A DNA stretch of 64,000 nucleotides, taken from Dactylonectria macrodidyma. Lineage: Eukaryota > Ascomycota > Sordariomycetes > Hypocreales > Nectriaceae. Within the stretch, counting starts at the first letter, position 1, and each line of letters opens with the position of its first letter. Both the position numbers and the translations under genes were made by a program. A model generated the notes under the pieces. That model was not told the DNA's origin. It worked only from the letters and a program-made list of their open reading frames with translations, and made no database searches. The stretch is from contig JAGMUV010000020.1 of assembly GCA_020744425.1 (NCBI GenBank), forward strand, positions 186,001 to 250,000. The letters are read 5' to 3'. Below are positions 25,701 to 40,700 of this stretch, in pieces.

Positions 25701-28700
25701 CAGTGAGGTGAAAAAAGCCGGATCAACCAGCAGCTCGAGCTCTCCTTGTTCGATCTCCGACATCTTCCGGCGAAGCTCATCCTTAGTCGCGTTGCCACCC
25801 AACATGGCCATGGCCCTGCTGACTCGGAATTGCTTGTACAGTGCGTATGAGCGGATGTCGCCAAAGAAGAGTCGTTCAACCCCGCTGAGCGAGGACAACT
25901 GCTCAATGACGCTGAAGAGATAGTCCTGGCTGGGGAAATATTGCGTGACCGAGTTGACGACAGCAAGCGTTGGGGAGATTTGAGAGGCCAGACGGCTGAC
26001 ATCCATGGCTGAAGCTGCGTGCAGTTGGACCTTGCCTGCGAGCTCGGGGACAGACTGAGATGCCTGGCTCAGAGTCTTGACGGCCTTTTCAGAAGGCTGA
26101 AGACCTACATAACTTTGCAGCCCCTTGGCCAAGTTGAAAAGCATCATTCCAGAGCCTGTGCCAACCTCAATGACGTGACCAGCATCGCCGCCGTTGCGGA
26201 TCGAACTAACAGTGTCATCTAGCCACTCCTGCATCTCGGCCTTGTCAATCTTGCTTCCATCATACATGGATGTCCACTTGGAGAAATCTTGGCCAAGGTG
26301 TTCGTCTTGCTCAGCGATGGCATCCTCAGATTCGTGGTCGAAGAGATCTCGCCAGACTTTCATGTGCTCGGCTTCGTTGCTGCTGTTGAGCTTCTCGATG
26401 GCGTCGGCCTCGCGTTTGACTCCAGCCTCAGCGAAAGAGACGAAGCCAATAAGTTGAGAATCTTGCTCGCCGCCGTTCTGTAAGACTGCCACGGCGTCGT
26501 TTACGCAGGGATGTCCACCGAGGATATGTTCAATTTCTCCAAGCTCAACACGCTGACCTCGGATCTTTATCTGTCCGTCAATACGGCCAAAGAACTCAAT
26601 TTGGCCATCTGTCGGTCGAAGACGGACATAATCTCCGGTTCGATAGGCCCGAACAAGCTGTCCGGAAATCATGACCGAAACGAATCTGTTGATATCTCTC
26701 TCAGGGTCGGTGTAGCCTCGAGCGACACCATCGCCAGTCACCACCAGCTCGCCGACAACTCCCAGTGGGACGAGGCGTTGTTGAGAGTCCATGACATAGG
26801 CTCCTGAATTGCTGATTGCGTGTCCGATGGGAACCCCAGTATCATAGTCTCCGTCACCCATGCAATACATTGTGCTGTACGTTGTATTTTCAGTTGGCCC
26901 GTAGACGTGGATGACCTTGCCTCGAGCAAGGTCTCGAACAGCACACATGTCGTTGGTGTCAGCACGTTCACCTCCAGTGTAGATAGTCTCCATTCTACGG
27001 AACGTGCCGGGCGCATCGAGTAGGTGCTGTTTTAACAGGGCGGTTGTGAAAAAGGCAGACTGAACCTGTTCCCGTTCAAATATGTTGCCCAAAGCTACGC
27101 AATCCAGCACTGACATCGCATCGAGGCAGATAATTGTACCACCATTTAGGATGGCCGAATAAATTTCCCAGGTTGCAGCGTCGAATGCAGTGTTTGACAT
27201 GTGAGCCACTGTTGTAGGTGTAGGCAAATGTTCTGCCAATTTGTTGTTCTTGACAAGGCGCACAATTCCACGATGTTCAACCATGACTCCCTTTGGCTGG
27301 CCAGTTGAGCCAGAGGTAAATACGACGTAGGCTAGACTGGTAGCGGTGGGCTTGGATACCTTTTGGAGCCTGTGAGCGGCAGCATTCCCGAGGTATCTGA
27401 GGTTGACAACATCGGCGATAGACACAAACTCAACATCGTCCAGTTCAACAACAGGATGCTGTAGATTGGCGCCGACGAGGATGAGCTTATGGCCTGGTCT
27501 AGATGACAAAATGGTTTGAAGTCGACCAGGGGGGATCTTGACATCCAATGGTAGGTAGGCAAGGTTAGCCTTGAGGATGCCAAGGAACGTGGCAATTGAC
27601 TGGCATGTTCGGCATTCAAAGACTCCAATCAATGTGCCAGCGGAGTATCCCCGATGCAGCAACCATGCCGCGATGATATCTGACTGTTCATCAAGCTGTG
27701 CATAAGTCCATTGAGATGCGGAATCTTTGACGGCGATTCTGGTAGGGTTGGCAGCGACCTGCTCGCTAAAGACTTCAGTGACGCTGGACTCTCTAGGGTA
27801 GTCTGTTTCTGGCATCTGGACCAGACCCATATTATCAAGAGTTGCGTAGGCATCCTCTGTCATTAATGACATGGATGTAACGGGGGTCTTGGGATGGCTT
27901 AGACCCTGGTCTAGGACTCTGCGGAAGATTGAAATGACGTTTCTGATGGTCTCGGGCTCATACAGGTCCGTTGCGTAGACAACGTGGCCTCGCAGGGCGT
28001 TTTGCTCCTGGAAGAAGTGGACCTCTAAGTCGAATCTAGTGGTGAGTTCACCATCTATTGTCTCAGTGTCTAGGCCCTCTAGCGTGAAGTGGCCCAGGTC
28101 CATCTGTGAATTGAGCGAAAAGACAATCTGTACTAGCGGATGGCGAGATAGGTCTCGTTTCTTCTGCAGCCTCGAGACGATGTCCTCAAACGGGACTTCT
28201 TGGTTGGCAAAGGAAGCTATCGTAGTTGCTTCGACCTGGCGAAGCAAATCCTCAAAGGATTCTTCCTCGACCGTGATACGCAGGCATTGCATGGTGACGA
28301 AAAAGCCGATAATGTCTTTGAGTTCCCACTCATTTCGATTTGCGCTCGGCGTGCCGATAGTTGCATCCTCTGAACCGGTGAGACGGAAGTGGGCGACGCG
28401 GAATGCAGTCAGAAGAACGTTGAAAGGAGTTGCTGCACGTTCCCTGCAAAAAGTCTGTAGCTTGGTGTATAAGTCGCCATCGAGGAGGATTTCTTGCGAC
28501 TCGGCTCGCCCCGAAAGGCTAGCCGGTCGAGCTTTATCCGTCAGTAACTCGGCCGGGCGGCTAGTTTGCAACTGTTTGACCCAATAGTCTAATTGCCGCT
28601 GATGTGCGTCTGCCTGCTCAGACTGCTTCTGCCAAATTGAATAGTCCTTATACTGAATAGGCAAGGGCTCCACGTCAGCCAATGGATCCTTTCCCTGAAG

Positions 28701-31700
28701 CGCAGCCGAATAGAAGCTAGCTAGCTCTCTTCGAAGGACGTCGAGAGACCAGCCGTCAGAGATGATGTGGTGCATAACCATGGATAACACATGGTTTTGG
28801 GAGCCGAGACGGAAAACGGCCACTCTCCAACCCGGCTCAACAGTTAGATCAAAGGGCGTAGACTCATCCTTGGCCAACGCAGACTTCAGGCTGGCTTCTT
28901 GGTTGTGGGTCGGAATGTCAATAACGTTCAGGCCCTTTTCGCTGACAGGCTGAACAGTTTGCAAATTGACTCCATCCTGGGTCGAAAAGGTCGTCCGCAG
29001 TGTTTCATGACGAGTTTCCAACGCACGAATTGCCGTGTGAAGAGCATCGAGCTGAAGGGGCCCTCGGAGGTGTAAAGAACACGGCACGAGATACCACGTC
29101 ATGCCAGGATAGAGTTGCTCCAGGAACCATAGTCTTCCTTGGGCAAAGGATTGCGTAACAGGTCCAGTTATTTCAGTCTTAGGGATGCTGGTGGCGGCCT
29201 TCTCTGGGGAAGCATGTCCCTGGTTGACAATATCCTGTAGCACAGGGTGACGGAAGATGTCAGCCACTGCGATGTCAACTCCAGCCTTTCGAGCGAAGCC
29301 CGCCAGCTTCATTGCGGCAAGAGAATCACCGCCGAGCTGGAAGAAGTTGTCATCGAGGCCAATGTTGACAGGCTCCATGTTAAGGATCTCTGCCCACACT
29401 TTTTGCATCGTCCGCTCGGCCTCGGAAACCGGCTGGCGGATGGTGCCTCGTTGTCCTCGTTGGATCTGCACGCTGTCTGCCAAAGCCTTTCGGTCCACTT
29501 TGCCGTTGTCGTTAACAGGCATCTCGTCCAGGACATGAATAGCCCGGGGAACAATATACGAAGGCAGCTGAGCCCGCAGCGACTCGCGGAGTTGCTCCTG
29601 CAGGTTCTGGTTCATCTGCTGCTTTAGAGGTTGGCTGGTGAGAGACTGCGGCTCACGGCTAACATGCGCGTGCGGGAACTTGAACAGGGCCCTAGTTCGA
29701 CCAGAGACTGGCTCGTAGCGGTGGAATATAGCGTCAAGGCCGCCACGCAAACTGTGCTGGCGGGCCCAGCTAATATCGACCCGGAGGCCGGCCTTTGTAG
29801 CAAGTTCGTGGAGGTCGACAGCGGAAAGCGAGGGACAGGTTTCAGCTCTTTGACGAATCGAAGTCATCCAGTCAGAGGAATCGTCCAATCTGTCGTTAAG
29901 GGAATCGACGACGTGCCTTTCAAGGATGGTCTTGCTGTGAGGGATGTTGCTGACTGCCATGATGGATGAACCAGACAAGCTCTGTAACTGGCGCAACAAA
30001 GATTCACGATCCAAGCCTTGCTCCATAAAGTCGACCCAGGTGCTTTCATCAACATCATGAATCACCTGGCCCTGTGGCTTGGCCCTCTTCGCATGCACCA
30101 CAGCAGCATAGCGGTAGCAGCTCAATTCGTTCGTCGCCTTCATCCGCTTTGGTAAAATCTCAACATGCTCTACCAGATCCGGCAACAAAGCTGCAAGCGA
30201 GGTGAAAAAGGCTGGGTCGACGAGTAGCTCCAGCTCGCCGTGTCTCAGGTCAGCCACTTTACGTTGGATATCGGCCTTGGTGGCATTGCTGCCGAGTTGA
30301 TGTAACGCCTTGGTGACTTGGAACTCTGAGTAAAGAGCGAAAGACCGCATATCTCCAAAGAACAGTCTCTCGATGCTCTCAAACTGGAGCAGATCTTGCA
30401 CAACCTGCAACAGGTATTCCTGGCTAGGAAAGTACTGTGCCACTGAGTTAACCACAGACAGGGTAGGGGAGATGGTTGTGGGTAGTCGATTAATGTCTGC
30501 TCCCGTTCCCTTGTGCACACGCAAGTTTTTTATCGACGGAATCGATCGGGCCGTTTTGTTGACGAATGAAACAGCCTTTCCAGATAGCTCGAGACCGGTG
30601 TAGCTTTGCAGTCCGTCGCCTAGGTTAAAGGCAATCATGCCGGATCCTGTTCCAATCTCAATGACATGGCCAGCAGGGCTGCCGTCGAGAATTTCACGTA
30701 TGGTATCGTCGACCCATTCACTCATCTCGCCCTTGTCAATGTCGGCGCCGTCATACATGGAGGTCCAACCGACAAAGTCTCGGCCAATCTCCTCTGGACG
30801 CACAGTGTCTTCGATGCCCACGTACGTGTCGGTGTCGAAGATTTCCTCCCAGGTGTCGATGTGATCTGCCTGAACAGCACCATCTGCATTCTCTATCTCC
30901 GTCGTTTGAGTCGCCGCCGTCACAAATGCGACGATATGCGCGTCACGGCCTTCACCCTGCTGGAGAATGGCCACAGCATCGTTGACTGTTGCCTCGTTGC
31001 GGAGAGCATGTTCGACTTCGCCCAGCTCAACGCGCTGTCCGCGGATCTTGATTTGACCATCGATCCGGCCGAAGAACTCTAGTATTCCGTCTGGTGGGCG
31101 CTGCCGGACATAGTCGCCTGTGCGATAGGCCTTGACGGACACGTCGTTGGTCCGGATGGAAATGAAGCGATCCGTATCGCGTCGAGAGTCTGTATACCCC
31201 CTAGCTATCCCATCCCCTGTCACAACGAGCTCTCCAATGACTCCCAATGGAACAAGGCGCTGTTTCGAATCCATGACGTAGGCCCCTGAATTACTGAGAG
31301 GTCGACCGAGTGGAACGCCGTTGGTGTATATCTCCCCAACTGACAAACAATACGTGGTGCTAGAGCACGTGTTTTCAGTTGGTCCATAGCAGTTAATCAT
31401 CTTTCCTCGCATAAAACGCCTCGTTGTAAGAACGTCCTGAGGGTCGATGACATCGCCTCCAAAATAGAGGGCGTGCAAGGAGCCAAAGATGGAAGGACAC
31501 TCGACAAGGTATTGCTTGAGAAGGGCCGGAGTGAGGAATGCTGTCTTGATTTCCTCTCGCGTAAACACGTCAATCATGGCCTTCTGATCTAAAACAGTCA
31601 TAGTCTCGATACAGACCATCGTTCCACCGTTAAGAAGCGTCGTATATATTTCCCAAGTGGAGGCGTCGAAAGCAATGTTAGACATGTGACTTGTGGTTCC

Positions 31701-34700
31701 AGCAGCCGGCGAGTGGTGCAGCGCGTTGCCTTGCTTGGCGAGGCGGACAATTCCACGATGTTCAATCATGACTCCCTTTGGCCGGCCTGTCGATCCCGAG
31801 GTGAACATGACATAGGCCAGGCTGGTGGCCGAGGGCGAGGGAAGCTGCACCCTGGAGGTAGGTGTCTTAAGGGTCGTGGAGATGGGCATAAGCTCGACCA
31901 TGTCCAGACTAGCAGTTGGCTTTGACCCGGTTCCCAGTAATACAAGAGTGCAGTCTTGGACAGAAGACAAGATTGTCTGCAAGCGGCGAACCGGTGTCCT
32001 AACATCCAACGGCAGATAGGCCAAGTTGGCTTTGAGGATGCCGAAGAAGGCAATAATAGTCTCACACGAGCGGCTCGCAAATACGCCCACGAGGGTATCG
32101 GCAGGCAGCGATCTCGTAGCTAGCCACTGCGCGAGAATATCAGACTCCCTGTCCAGCTGCCTGTACGTCAGCTCCGATGAGGCATCTCTGACGGCCACCT
32201 TTTCAGGACAGACGGCAACCTGTTCGCGGAAGACGTCAACTACGCTTGATTCGCGAGGATACTCTATCTTCTCCATTTGGACCAGGCCTAGATCAGCCAG
32301 GGCGGCGTAATCGTCGTCGGTGAACAGCGGTAGAGTCGAGATGGGCGTCTTAGGCTCGTGTAACGCGCCTTTGAGAACCTTGCGGAAGACGGACAACATG
32401 TTCTGGATGGTCCCGGGGCTGTACAGGTCCTTGGAATACAAGATCTGGCCCTTGAGGCCTTGGTTTTCGGGGAAGAAGTGGCACTCCATATCGAACCGTG
32501 TCGTGTCTGGAAGAGGCATGTCCTCGGTTTCAACACCCTCCAGCGACAGCTTTCCAAGGTCTTTCTGCGCGTGGACCGCGAAGACGATCTGCGCAATTGG
32601 ATGGCGGGACAGATCGCGCTCTTTCTGCAGCTTGGAGACAATCTCTTCAAACGGAACGTCCTGGTTCGCAAACGAGGCCACGGTGGCCTCTTGCGCCTGC
32701 TGGACCAGATCGTCAAAGCACAGGTCCTCGTCGACCTTGATACGGAGGCACTGTAGGTTGACAAAGAAGCCTATCATGTCCTTGACCTCCCAGCGACTGC
32801 GGTTTGCATTGGGCATACCTAGTACAGCGTCGGTTGCGCCGGTCAGGCGGTAATGGGTAGCCCTAAAGGCAGCTAGTAGAACGTTGAACGTCGTGGCCGA
32901 GTTTTGCTTGCAGAAGCGTTGGAGTTTGTCAAGGAGGGCTCCTTCGAGGACAATTTCTTCCACGCCAGCGTCTCCAGAGAGCGTGGACGGACGGGGTTTA
33001 TCACATAGGAATTCGGCCGGCCGACCTGTCCGCAACCGCCCGATCCAGTACTCCAGCTGTCTCTGGTGTTCGGCTTGCTGCTCGGTTTGTCTTTGCCACG
33101 TCGCAAAATGTTGATATTGCACCGGCAGAGGCTGCAGCTGCGTCAGGGGATCTTGATCGTGAATAGCGGCCGAATAGAAGCTGCACAGTTCCTGGCGCAG
33201 GATATCAACGGACCAGCCGTCAGAAACGATGTGATGCATTACGATGGAGAGGATATGATCGTCTTGGCCAACACGGAGCAAGGCGATGCGCCATCCTGGC
33301 TCCGTCTGCAAGTCAAAGGGCGTTGTCTGCTCACGTCTCAACGCGTCCAGGGCTTCTGATTCATGGGCCACGTCTACGACATTCAAGTCTCGCCTCTCAA
33401 ACGGTCGGATTATCTGCAGATTCGCTCCCTCCCGCGACGCAAAGACAGTCCGAAGCGTGTCGTGCCGCTGCTCCACGGCCTGGAGCGCCGCGTGCAAGGC
33501 GCCGAGCTGGATTGGTCCGCGGATGCGTGTAGCAAAGGGCATCAGGTACCATGTCTGGCCGGGATACAGCTGGTCCAGGAACCAGAGACGACCTTGGGCG
33601 AAGGATTGTTCGACGGGGCCTTCTTTCTGGATGTTTTGGATCTCTTGTACTTGGCCATTGGTCGTGGACGCTTGGTGGCTCGCCATTTGGTGCAAGCGAC
33701 GATGGCGAAAGACGTCGACTGCAGTCAGTTGAATCCCAACTTTCTGAGTTTCGGCTGCGAGTTTCATGGCTGCGATTGAGTCTCCACCGAGCTGGAAGAA
33801 GCTATCATCGAGTCCAATGGTCCCGGCATCGATGTTGAGGACTTGAGCCCAGATGGCCTGTAGCAACCGCTCAGACTGCGTTGTGGGCTGACGCTTCGGC
33901 CCTCGTTCGCCGGCCTGGGCTTCCGCAAACTCTTCAATGGTAAAAGAGCCTCCGATTTCACGCAAGGCCTTGCGGTCAATCTTGCCGGAGGTAGTACTAG
34001 GAATTTTCCACATGGAGAAGAAAGCCGTCGGGACCATGTAGCTCGGCAGGTGCTCCGCCAGCTTGTCCTCGACTACTGGAGTCATCGGGATAATCTTTAC
34101 TGGGGCATTTTCTGTTTCATCTACGTCCCGGTTCTCAATTTGGAGGAAGGCGACTAGAGTAGGGCTCGAGTTTTCACCTTGCGGGACAATGACTTCGGCC
34201 ACAACCTGCGTCGCCTCTGGCAAACAACCCTGAACGCGATACTCAACCTCGCTAAGCTCGACGCGCTGTCCGCGGATCTTAACTTGAGCGTCCTTGCGTC
34301 CAACAAACGAAAGAGATCCATCAGGGTTGTATCGAACCAAGTCACCGGTCTTGTAGAGTCTGCCGTGGCGACCAGGCTGGCCAGGTGCGCCCTGAAGAAG
34401 CCAGGTCGGGTTCTCGATAAAGGCCGCGGCTGTCTTTGTAGGTTCGTTAAGATAGCCTCTGCCGACAAGGGGGCCTTCGAGTAAGAGTTCTCCGACGCAC
34501 CCGGGAGGGAGCAAAATGTCGGTATCGTCCGCGTCCACAATCCAAGTGAGAGTACCCACGCCCTTTCCAAGGGTGAGTGCGTCTCCAGGACGCAAAGGAT
34601 CGCTAAAGCTGGTGAAAGGCGTACACTCACTTGGCCCGTACGCGATGAGGACGTCGATCGAATCCCACCAACGGCTCACGTCCTTTTCATGCAGCATCTC

Positions 34701-37700
34701 ACCTCCAAGTATCATGGTTTTGACATCAGGGATCTGCTCGGGAGACAGCAGCTGGACGACAGACGGGGTGAAGAAGGCAAAGTCAGCCTTGGACGAAGCA
34801 ATGCTCCTTGCGAGATTGCTCTTGCGCTCGTCGTCGTTTGGCACGCAGAGGCATGCACCGACGGCGAAGGCCATGAAGGCGTTGAGAACTGCGGCATCGA
34901 AGGCGTACGATGAGAAATCATATACCCTCGAGGTGTTGGTCAAGCCCATAGCTGTTGCTTGGTGCATCATGGCTGCGGCAGCATTGCCATGGGTGAGAGC
35001 TGCTCCCTTGGGCGTTCCCGTGCTACCGGATGTGAAGACGATATAACTCAGTGAGTCCAGGTTGGGTCTCGAGACGGGATCACTTGTCACTTGTTCAGCT
35101 TTTGCAAAGTAGTCCGCGGAGATGGCCACGACTTGAGAACAGAGCTGCGAGCTCAGATCCTGATTTGAGACAGAAGACAAGATGACCATTGCTCCGGCTT
35201 GTCGAACAATTGATCGAAGCCGCTGTGCCGGAAGAGACGAGTCAAGCAAGACAAAAGCAGCTCCGGCCTTGAGAACACCGAGCATTGCAACAGTGTTCCA
35301 CATCGACTTCTCGAAGCATAGCGGGATGATCATGTCTGCCACAGCCCCTGCGCGAACGAGCTGCCCAGATAGACTGTTAGAAAGCTGGTTGAGCTTCCCA
35401 TAGGAGAGTTCACCGTCCCAAGCAGACACGGCTATTGCGTTGGGCTGCAGGCGCGCTTGTTCTTGGAATATCTCGTGAACGCATTTCTGGCTTTGCGCTG
35501 GGAGGTGCTTGTTCCACTCCCAAACCTGTGCGAGGTCTTGAGGCATGAGCAAGTTCATGGCTCCTAGCGACGTCTCGTGGGCGACTTGTACAAGTTGGTG
35601 AAGAACGTACTCCAGCCGATGGAGCAGCTTCTCCACGATGGACGGCTGGATGATCCTCGAGTCGTAGCTCGCCCGAGCCAGAATATCCTGCTGACCCAGC
35701 TCAACCTCCAACATGAGGGCGTACGTGTTGAACTGTCGTCTCTGGTTGCCGTCCTTCCAGACGCCGAGGGCATCTTCGGGGACGCTCGTGTCCTGCGGCT
35801 GGACGACAAGGAGTGTCTGGAACTGGCAGGCCTCTCGGGTGTTGGGAGAGAAGCGAGCGATTCTGTGCAGACCAGTCTGTTCGAAGGGGATCATCTCGGT
35901 AGCCTGCTGGTTTACGGCTTTCAGGTATGTCGACACGCTCTGCTCAGCGTTGAGATCGACTCGCACTGGCACCGTCGCAATCGTCGGCGCAGCCAGGTTT
36001 TCGATGCCGACGACAGGGGCATTTCGTCCATTAACAGTCACGCCAAACAGGACTTGGTCAGAGTTGCTCATCTGCTTAACGAACAAGGCCCAAGCGGCGC
36101 GTATCATGGTGGCCGTCGTGATACCGATGGATTGCTCCTGCGGATAAGGCAGATGATGCTCCAAGACTTGGTCTGCGACGGGCTCCTCAATGGATGGAGG
36201 GCACGCTGGGAACGCTACCGCTTCGCTGTCCGGATGAGCGTTGCGCCAGTACGCCGCCGTTTTATCTTCGTCCTGGTCCGTGATGTACTGGATAAAGGCC
36301 TGGAACTGAGGACCTTGTTCGAGGGCATCGCCTCGGTATGCTTGGTTGACGGCCTGTGTGAGGATGGGAAGCGACCAGCCATCATAGAGAGCATGGTGCA
36401 GCGTCAGGACAAAGTATCTTGCACCTGTCTTATCCTTCACGAGGCCATATCGAGCCAGAGGATGACCGAGGCCCATGGGTTTTTCTTTATCGGCCTGTGT
36501 GTACGCCTCTAACGACGTGGCCTCGTGCCACTTGAACTTATCGTCCAGCACCACCTGCATGAGGCCAAGATCATTGTGCTGGACGATCCTGGTGCGCAGA
36601 ATCGGCATCACTTGCGCGACTTCTTCCCAAGCGTCACGGAAGGCGTTAAGCTGCACATCAGGCGACAGCTGGAGGATGTCTTGCATAATGTAGTCTCCCG
36701 GCCTTTTGGACGTCAACGACAAGAGACCTTCCTGGAGCGGCGTACAAGGGAGCATGTCCTGGATGGCACCAGACGGGAGTTGATACTGCGAGCAAATTTG
36801 TCCCACAATAGTATCAACCTTTTTTGAGTCTCGTAACAGGGCAAAGGGCAGAATATGCTCCAAGGCCTGCTGTGATAACTGCGTCCCCTGACCAGCCAGA
36901 TCAGCCAGTCTCGGGTGCCGAAAGACGTGCGCGACGGCCAAGTCAAGACCCATCTTGCGCGCCTGTCCGACGACTCTCATGGCCGCGAGTGAGTCTCCTC
37001 CGAGCTGGAAGAAGTTATCATCGATACCTATACTCGCGGTGTTCATCTTGAGCACTTGCGCCCAGATCTTCTGCATCGTGCGCTGCTCATCCGTCGTCGG
37101 CTGCCTTGTCTCGCCGCGAAACGCCGTCCGCGTCTGCACGCTCGCCGCGAGGGCGTTGCGATCGACCTTGCCGTTTTGATTCACGGGGATCTTATCCAGG
37201 ATGTGGATGGCCTTGGGGATCGTGTACGAGGGTAGTTGGGCTCGCACCGTCTCCTGGAGCTCTTCACGGACTCGCTGTCTGAGTTGCTGCTTGAGAGGCT
37301 GGCTGCTGTGCGTGTGGACAGGCCGGTCTTGAGGATCGACGGGGAAACGAAACTGGACTCTGCTTTCGCCTCGAGCTGGGACTTGGTTATGGAAAACGGC
37401 GTCGAGGCCGCCTCGTTGGACGTGTTGGCGGGCGCAGCTAATCTCAACTCGATAGCCTGCCTCTTGAGCAACCTCTACCAGGTCGAGTGCGGAGAGAGAT
37501 GGACAAAGATGCGCTTTTTCGCATGCTGAACGAATCCAGTCGCCATCGAGGCCCTCTTCTTTGGTGTTTTCGAGCGACTCAATGACATGTCGCTCGGTAA
37601 TCGTCTTGCTATACGGGATGTTGCTCACTGCAACGACAGCCGACGGTAACGAGTTTTGCAGCACCCGCAGAAGTGATTCACGATCCAACTGATGTGCTGT

Positions 37701-40700
37701 AAAATCGATCCAGTCACCTTCCACGTCATACACCGTTTGCTTCTTCGCCTTGGCGTGGATGACAGCCGCGTATCGGTAGCAACTCAATTCGTTGGTGGCC
37801 TTCATTCTCTTGGGGATGATTTCTACGTGGTCCACGAGATGCGGCAGCCTGCTCGGCAGCGCGGTGAAAAAAGCCGGATCAACAAGCAATTCCAGCTCGC
37901 TCTGCTCAATCTCGGCCATTTTCCGCCTGACGTCGTCCTTGCTTGCGTCCATACCCAGAACGCGCAGCGCCTTGGTTGTGCGGAACTGCTTATACAATGC
38001 GTACGATCGCATGTCGCCGCAAAAGACGGTCCTCATGCTGCCGAGCTCGAATAGGTCCTCGATAGCCTTGAATAGGTAATCTTGGCTCGGGAAGTACTGG
38101 GCGACGGAGTTGATGATGGCGAGGTCGGGTGAGGCAGAGACAGACTTGGAGAGCCGGCTAATGTCGACGGCGGTGCCTTTATGCATGCGGACCTTGGATG
38201 CGAGCCCGGGTATCGTTTTGGCGGCGTTAGAGACAAACGACACAGCCCTTTGAGCGGGTTCTAGACCAATGTAGCTCTCCATCCCGTGCGTCAGGTTGAA
38301 CAGAATCATGCCGGACCCTGTTCCAACCTCGAGAATATTCCCCGACGGGCCTCCGTTAAGAATCGTCTCGATAGTGTCATCCAGCCACTCGTTCATCTCT
38401 GTCTTGTCGATATCGCTCCCGTCGTACATGGACGTCCAGCCGATGAAATCTCGACCGACCGTGTCTGGCTGGACAGCGTCTATGCCGACGTACAAGTCTT
38501 CGTCAAAGGCGTCTTCCCAGACCTCCATGTGATCGGTCACTTCATGGTCGTCCGCTTTATCCAGACTCGACTCTGCCACGTCCCTGATGGTTACAAAGCT
38601 GATGATTTGCGCATCTTTTCCATCTGCATGCTTCAAGATAGCCACGGCATCGCTTACAGACTTGTTGCTGCGCAAAACGTGCTCGATCTCGCCGAGCTCA
38701 ACGCGCTGGCCGCGGATCTTGACCTGCCCGTCCATGCGGCCGAAGAACTCGAGCTGTCCGTCAACAGGACGGTACCGAACGAAATCACCGGTGCGGTACG
38801 CCCTCGTGGCTTTTCCATCGATTGTCACGGTCACAAATCGGCCGACGTTGCGCTTTGGGTCCGAATAGCCTCTAGCCAATCCGTCACCTGTTACGACGAG
38901 TTCGCCCACCACGCCCAGAGGCACCAGTTGCATCTGCGCGTCCATGACGTATGCGCCCGAGTTGCGAACGGCCTGTCCGATGGGCACGCCGTTTGTATAC
39001 TTGTCATTCCCATCTAAACAGTACACCGCGCTAGCAATGGTATTTTCCGTAGGGCCGTACACGTTGATAACCTTAGACTGGACCATGTTCCGCGCCTTGA
39101 CCATGTCTTGCGGATCGGCCCGGTCTCCACCGACCCAGAGGACGTGCAACTGGCGAATTGTCTCAGACGACTCGGCGAGGTACTGTTTCAGAAGTGCAGG
39201 CGTGAAAAAGGCAACCTGCACTTTCTCCCGATGGAAGACTTGTCCGAGGGCCTTGTTGTCCAAGACAACCATGGTGTCGGAACAGATCAGGGTACCACCG
39301 TTGAACAAGGCGGCGTATATCTCTAACGTGGCAGCATCAAAGGCGATGTTGCAGATATGGGCGATAATAGGCGCGTCGGGCAAGTAGTCAGTCATTGGAC
39401 TCTCTCGTACTCGTCGGACAACAGCGTGGTGGTCTATCATGACGCCCTTTGGCTGGCCAGTTGAGCCAGATGTGAACATGACATAGGCAAGGCTATTTGA
39501 TGTCGGCGAAGGAAGAGAGACTTTGCTGGGGTTCTCTTTCAACACATCGGCGATGCGAACAAAGTCGACGTCTTGGAGTCGAGTGTCTGGGATCTTTGCC
39601 TCGGGCCCAAGTAACACCAGCTTCTGTCCTTCAATGCACGACAACACCGTGTCCAATCGACCCACGGGAATTCGAACATCAAGAGGCAAATACGCCAAAT
39701 CGGCCTTCATAACGCCTAGAATAGCAACAATTGTCTCGCAGGAGCGGGCTGACAAAACTCCTACGAGCGATCCAGCCGGCATTCCCTTTGCTACGAGTGA
39801 TCGAGCGAGACAGTCTGACTGGCGGTCTAGTTGAGCATAGGTCAAATCTCCCAGAGGATCCTTAACCGCGAGGCGATTGGGATGAGCAGTGACGCTCTTG
39901 CGGAAGACGTCGATAATGCTAGAGTGCTCTGGGTAGGCAGACTTGGGAACCTTGATCAAGCCCATGTCGTTAAGCTTGGTGTAGTCCGTGTCGTTCAGCA
40001 GAGGCAGCGACGCAATCTTGGTGGTAGGCTCATCAAGCCCACGCTCAAGAACCCGATGGAACACAGACAACATGTTGGTAATTGTTTCCCGATTATACAG
40101 CTCTGTCGAGAAGAGGACATGCCCTCGGTATGCGTCCTTTTCCTGGAAGAAATGCAGCTCGAGGTCGAACCGCGTTGATTCAGCCACAGCTACTGACTCG
40201 GCGTCGACGCCTTCCAGCGTGAAACGATTCAACTCCATCTGCGAGTGCACGGCAAAGACGATCTGGACCAGTGGATGTCTTGATATGTCCCTGTCCTTTT
40301 GCAGCTTGGACACAATGTCCTCGAAAGGGACGTCCTGGTTGGCGAAGGAGTCGACGGCGACCAAGTGAACCTGCTGCACCAGCTCGTCAAACGTCTCCTC
40401 TTCGATCCTGATCCGCAGACACTGTAGGTTGACGAAGAAGCCAATCATGTCCTTGACTTCAGCCCTACTACGATTGGCATTGGCCGTGCCAATCGTGCTA
40501 TCATCTACGCCTGTAAGTCGGAAATGCGTCGCCCGAAACGCCGCGAGGAGCACGGTAAAGGGCGTCACCGAGCGGTCCCTACAGTACCGCTGCAGCTTCT
40601 CGTATACCAGACCCTCGACGCTGGGGAATTCCTCGCCGGCTTTGCCTGACAACACGGCTGGGCGGGGCTTGTCGCAGAGCATCTCGGCGGGCCGACTCGT

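Noticed and set aside
35577..36512. 311-codon plus-strand frame opposite the synthetase
   Set aside because: It mirrors the conserved C4 region, has no domain of its own and is one of many long frames created by GC-rich third positions on the opposite strand.
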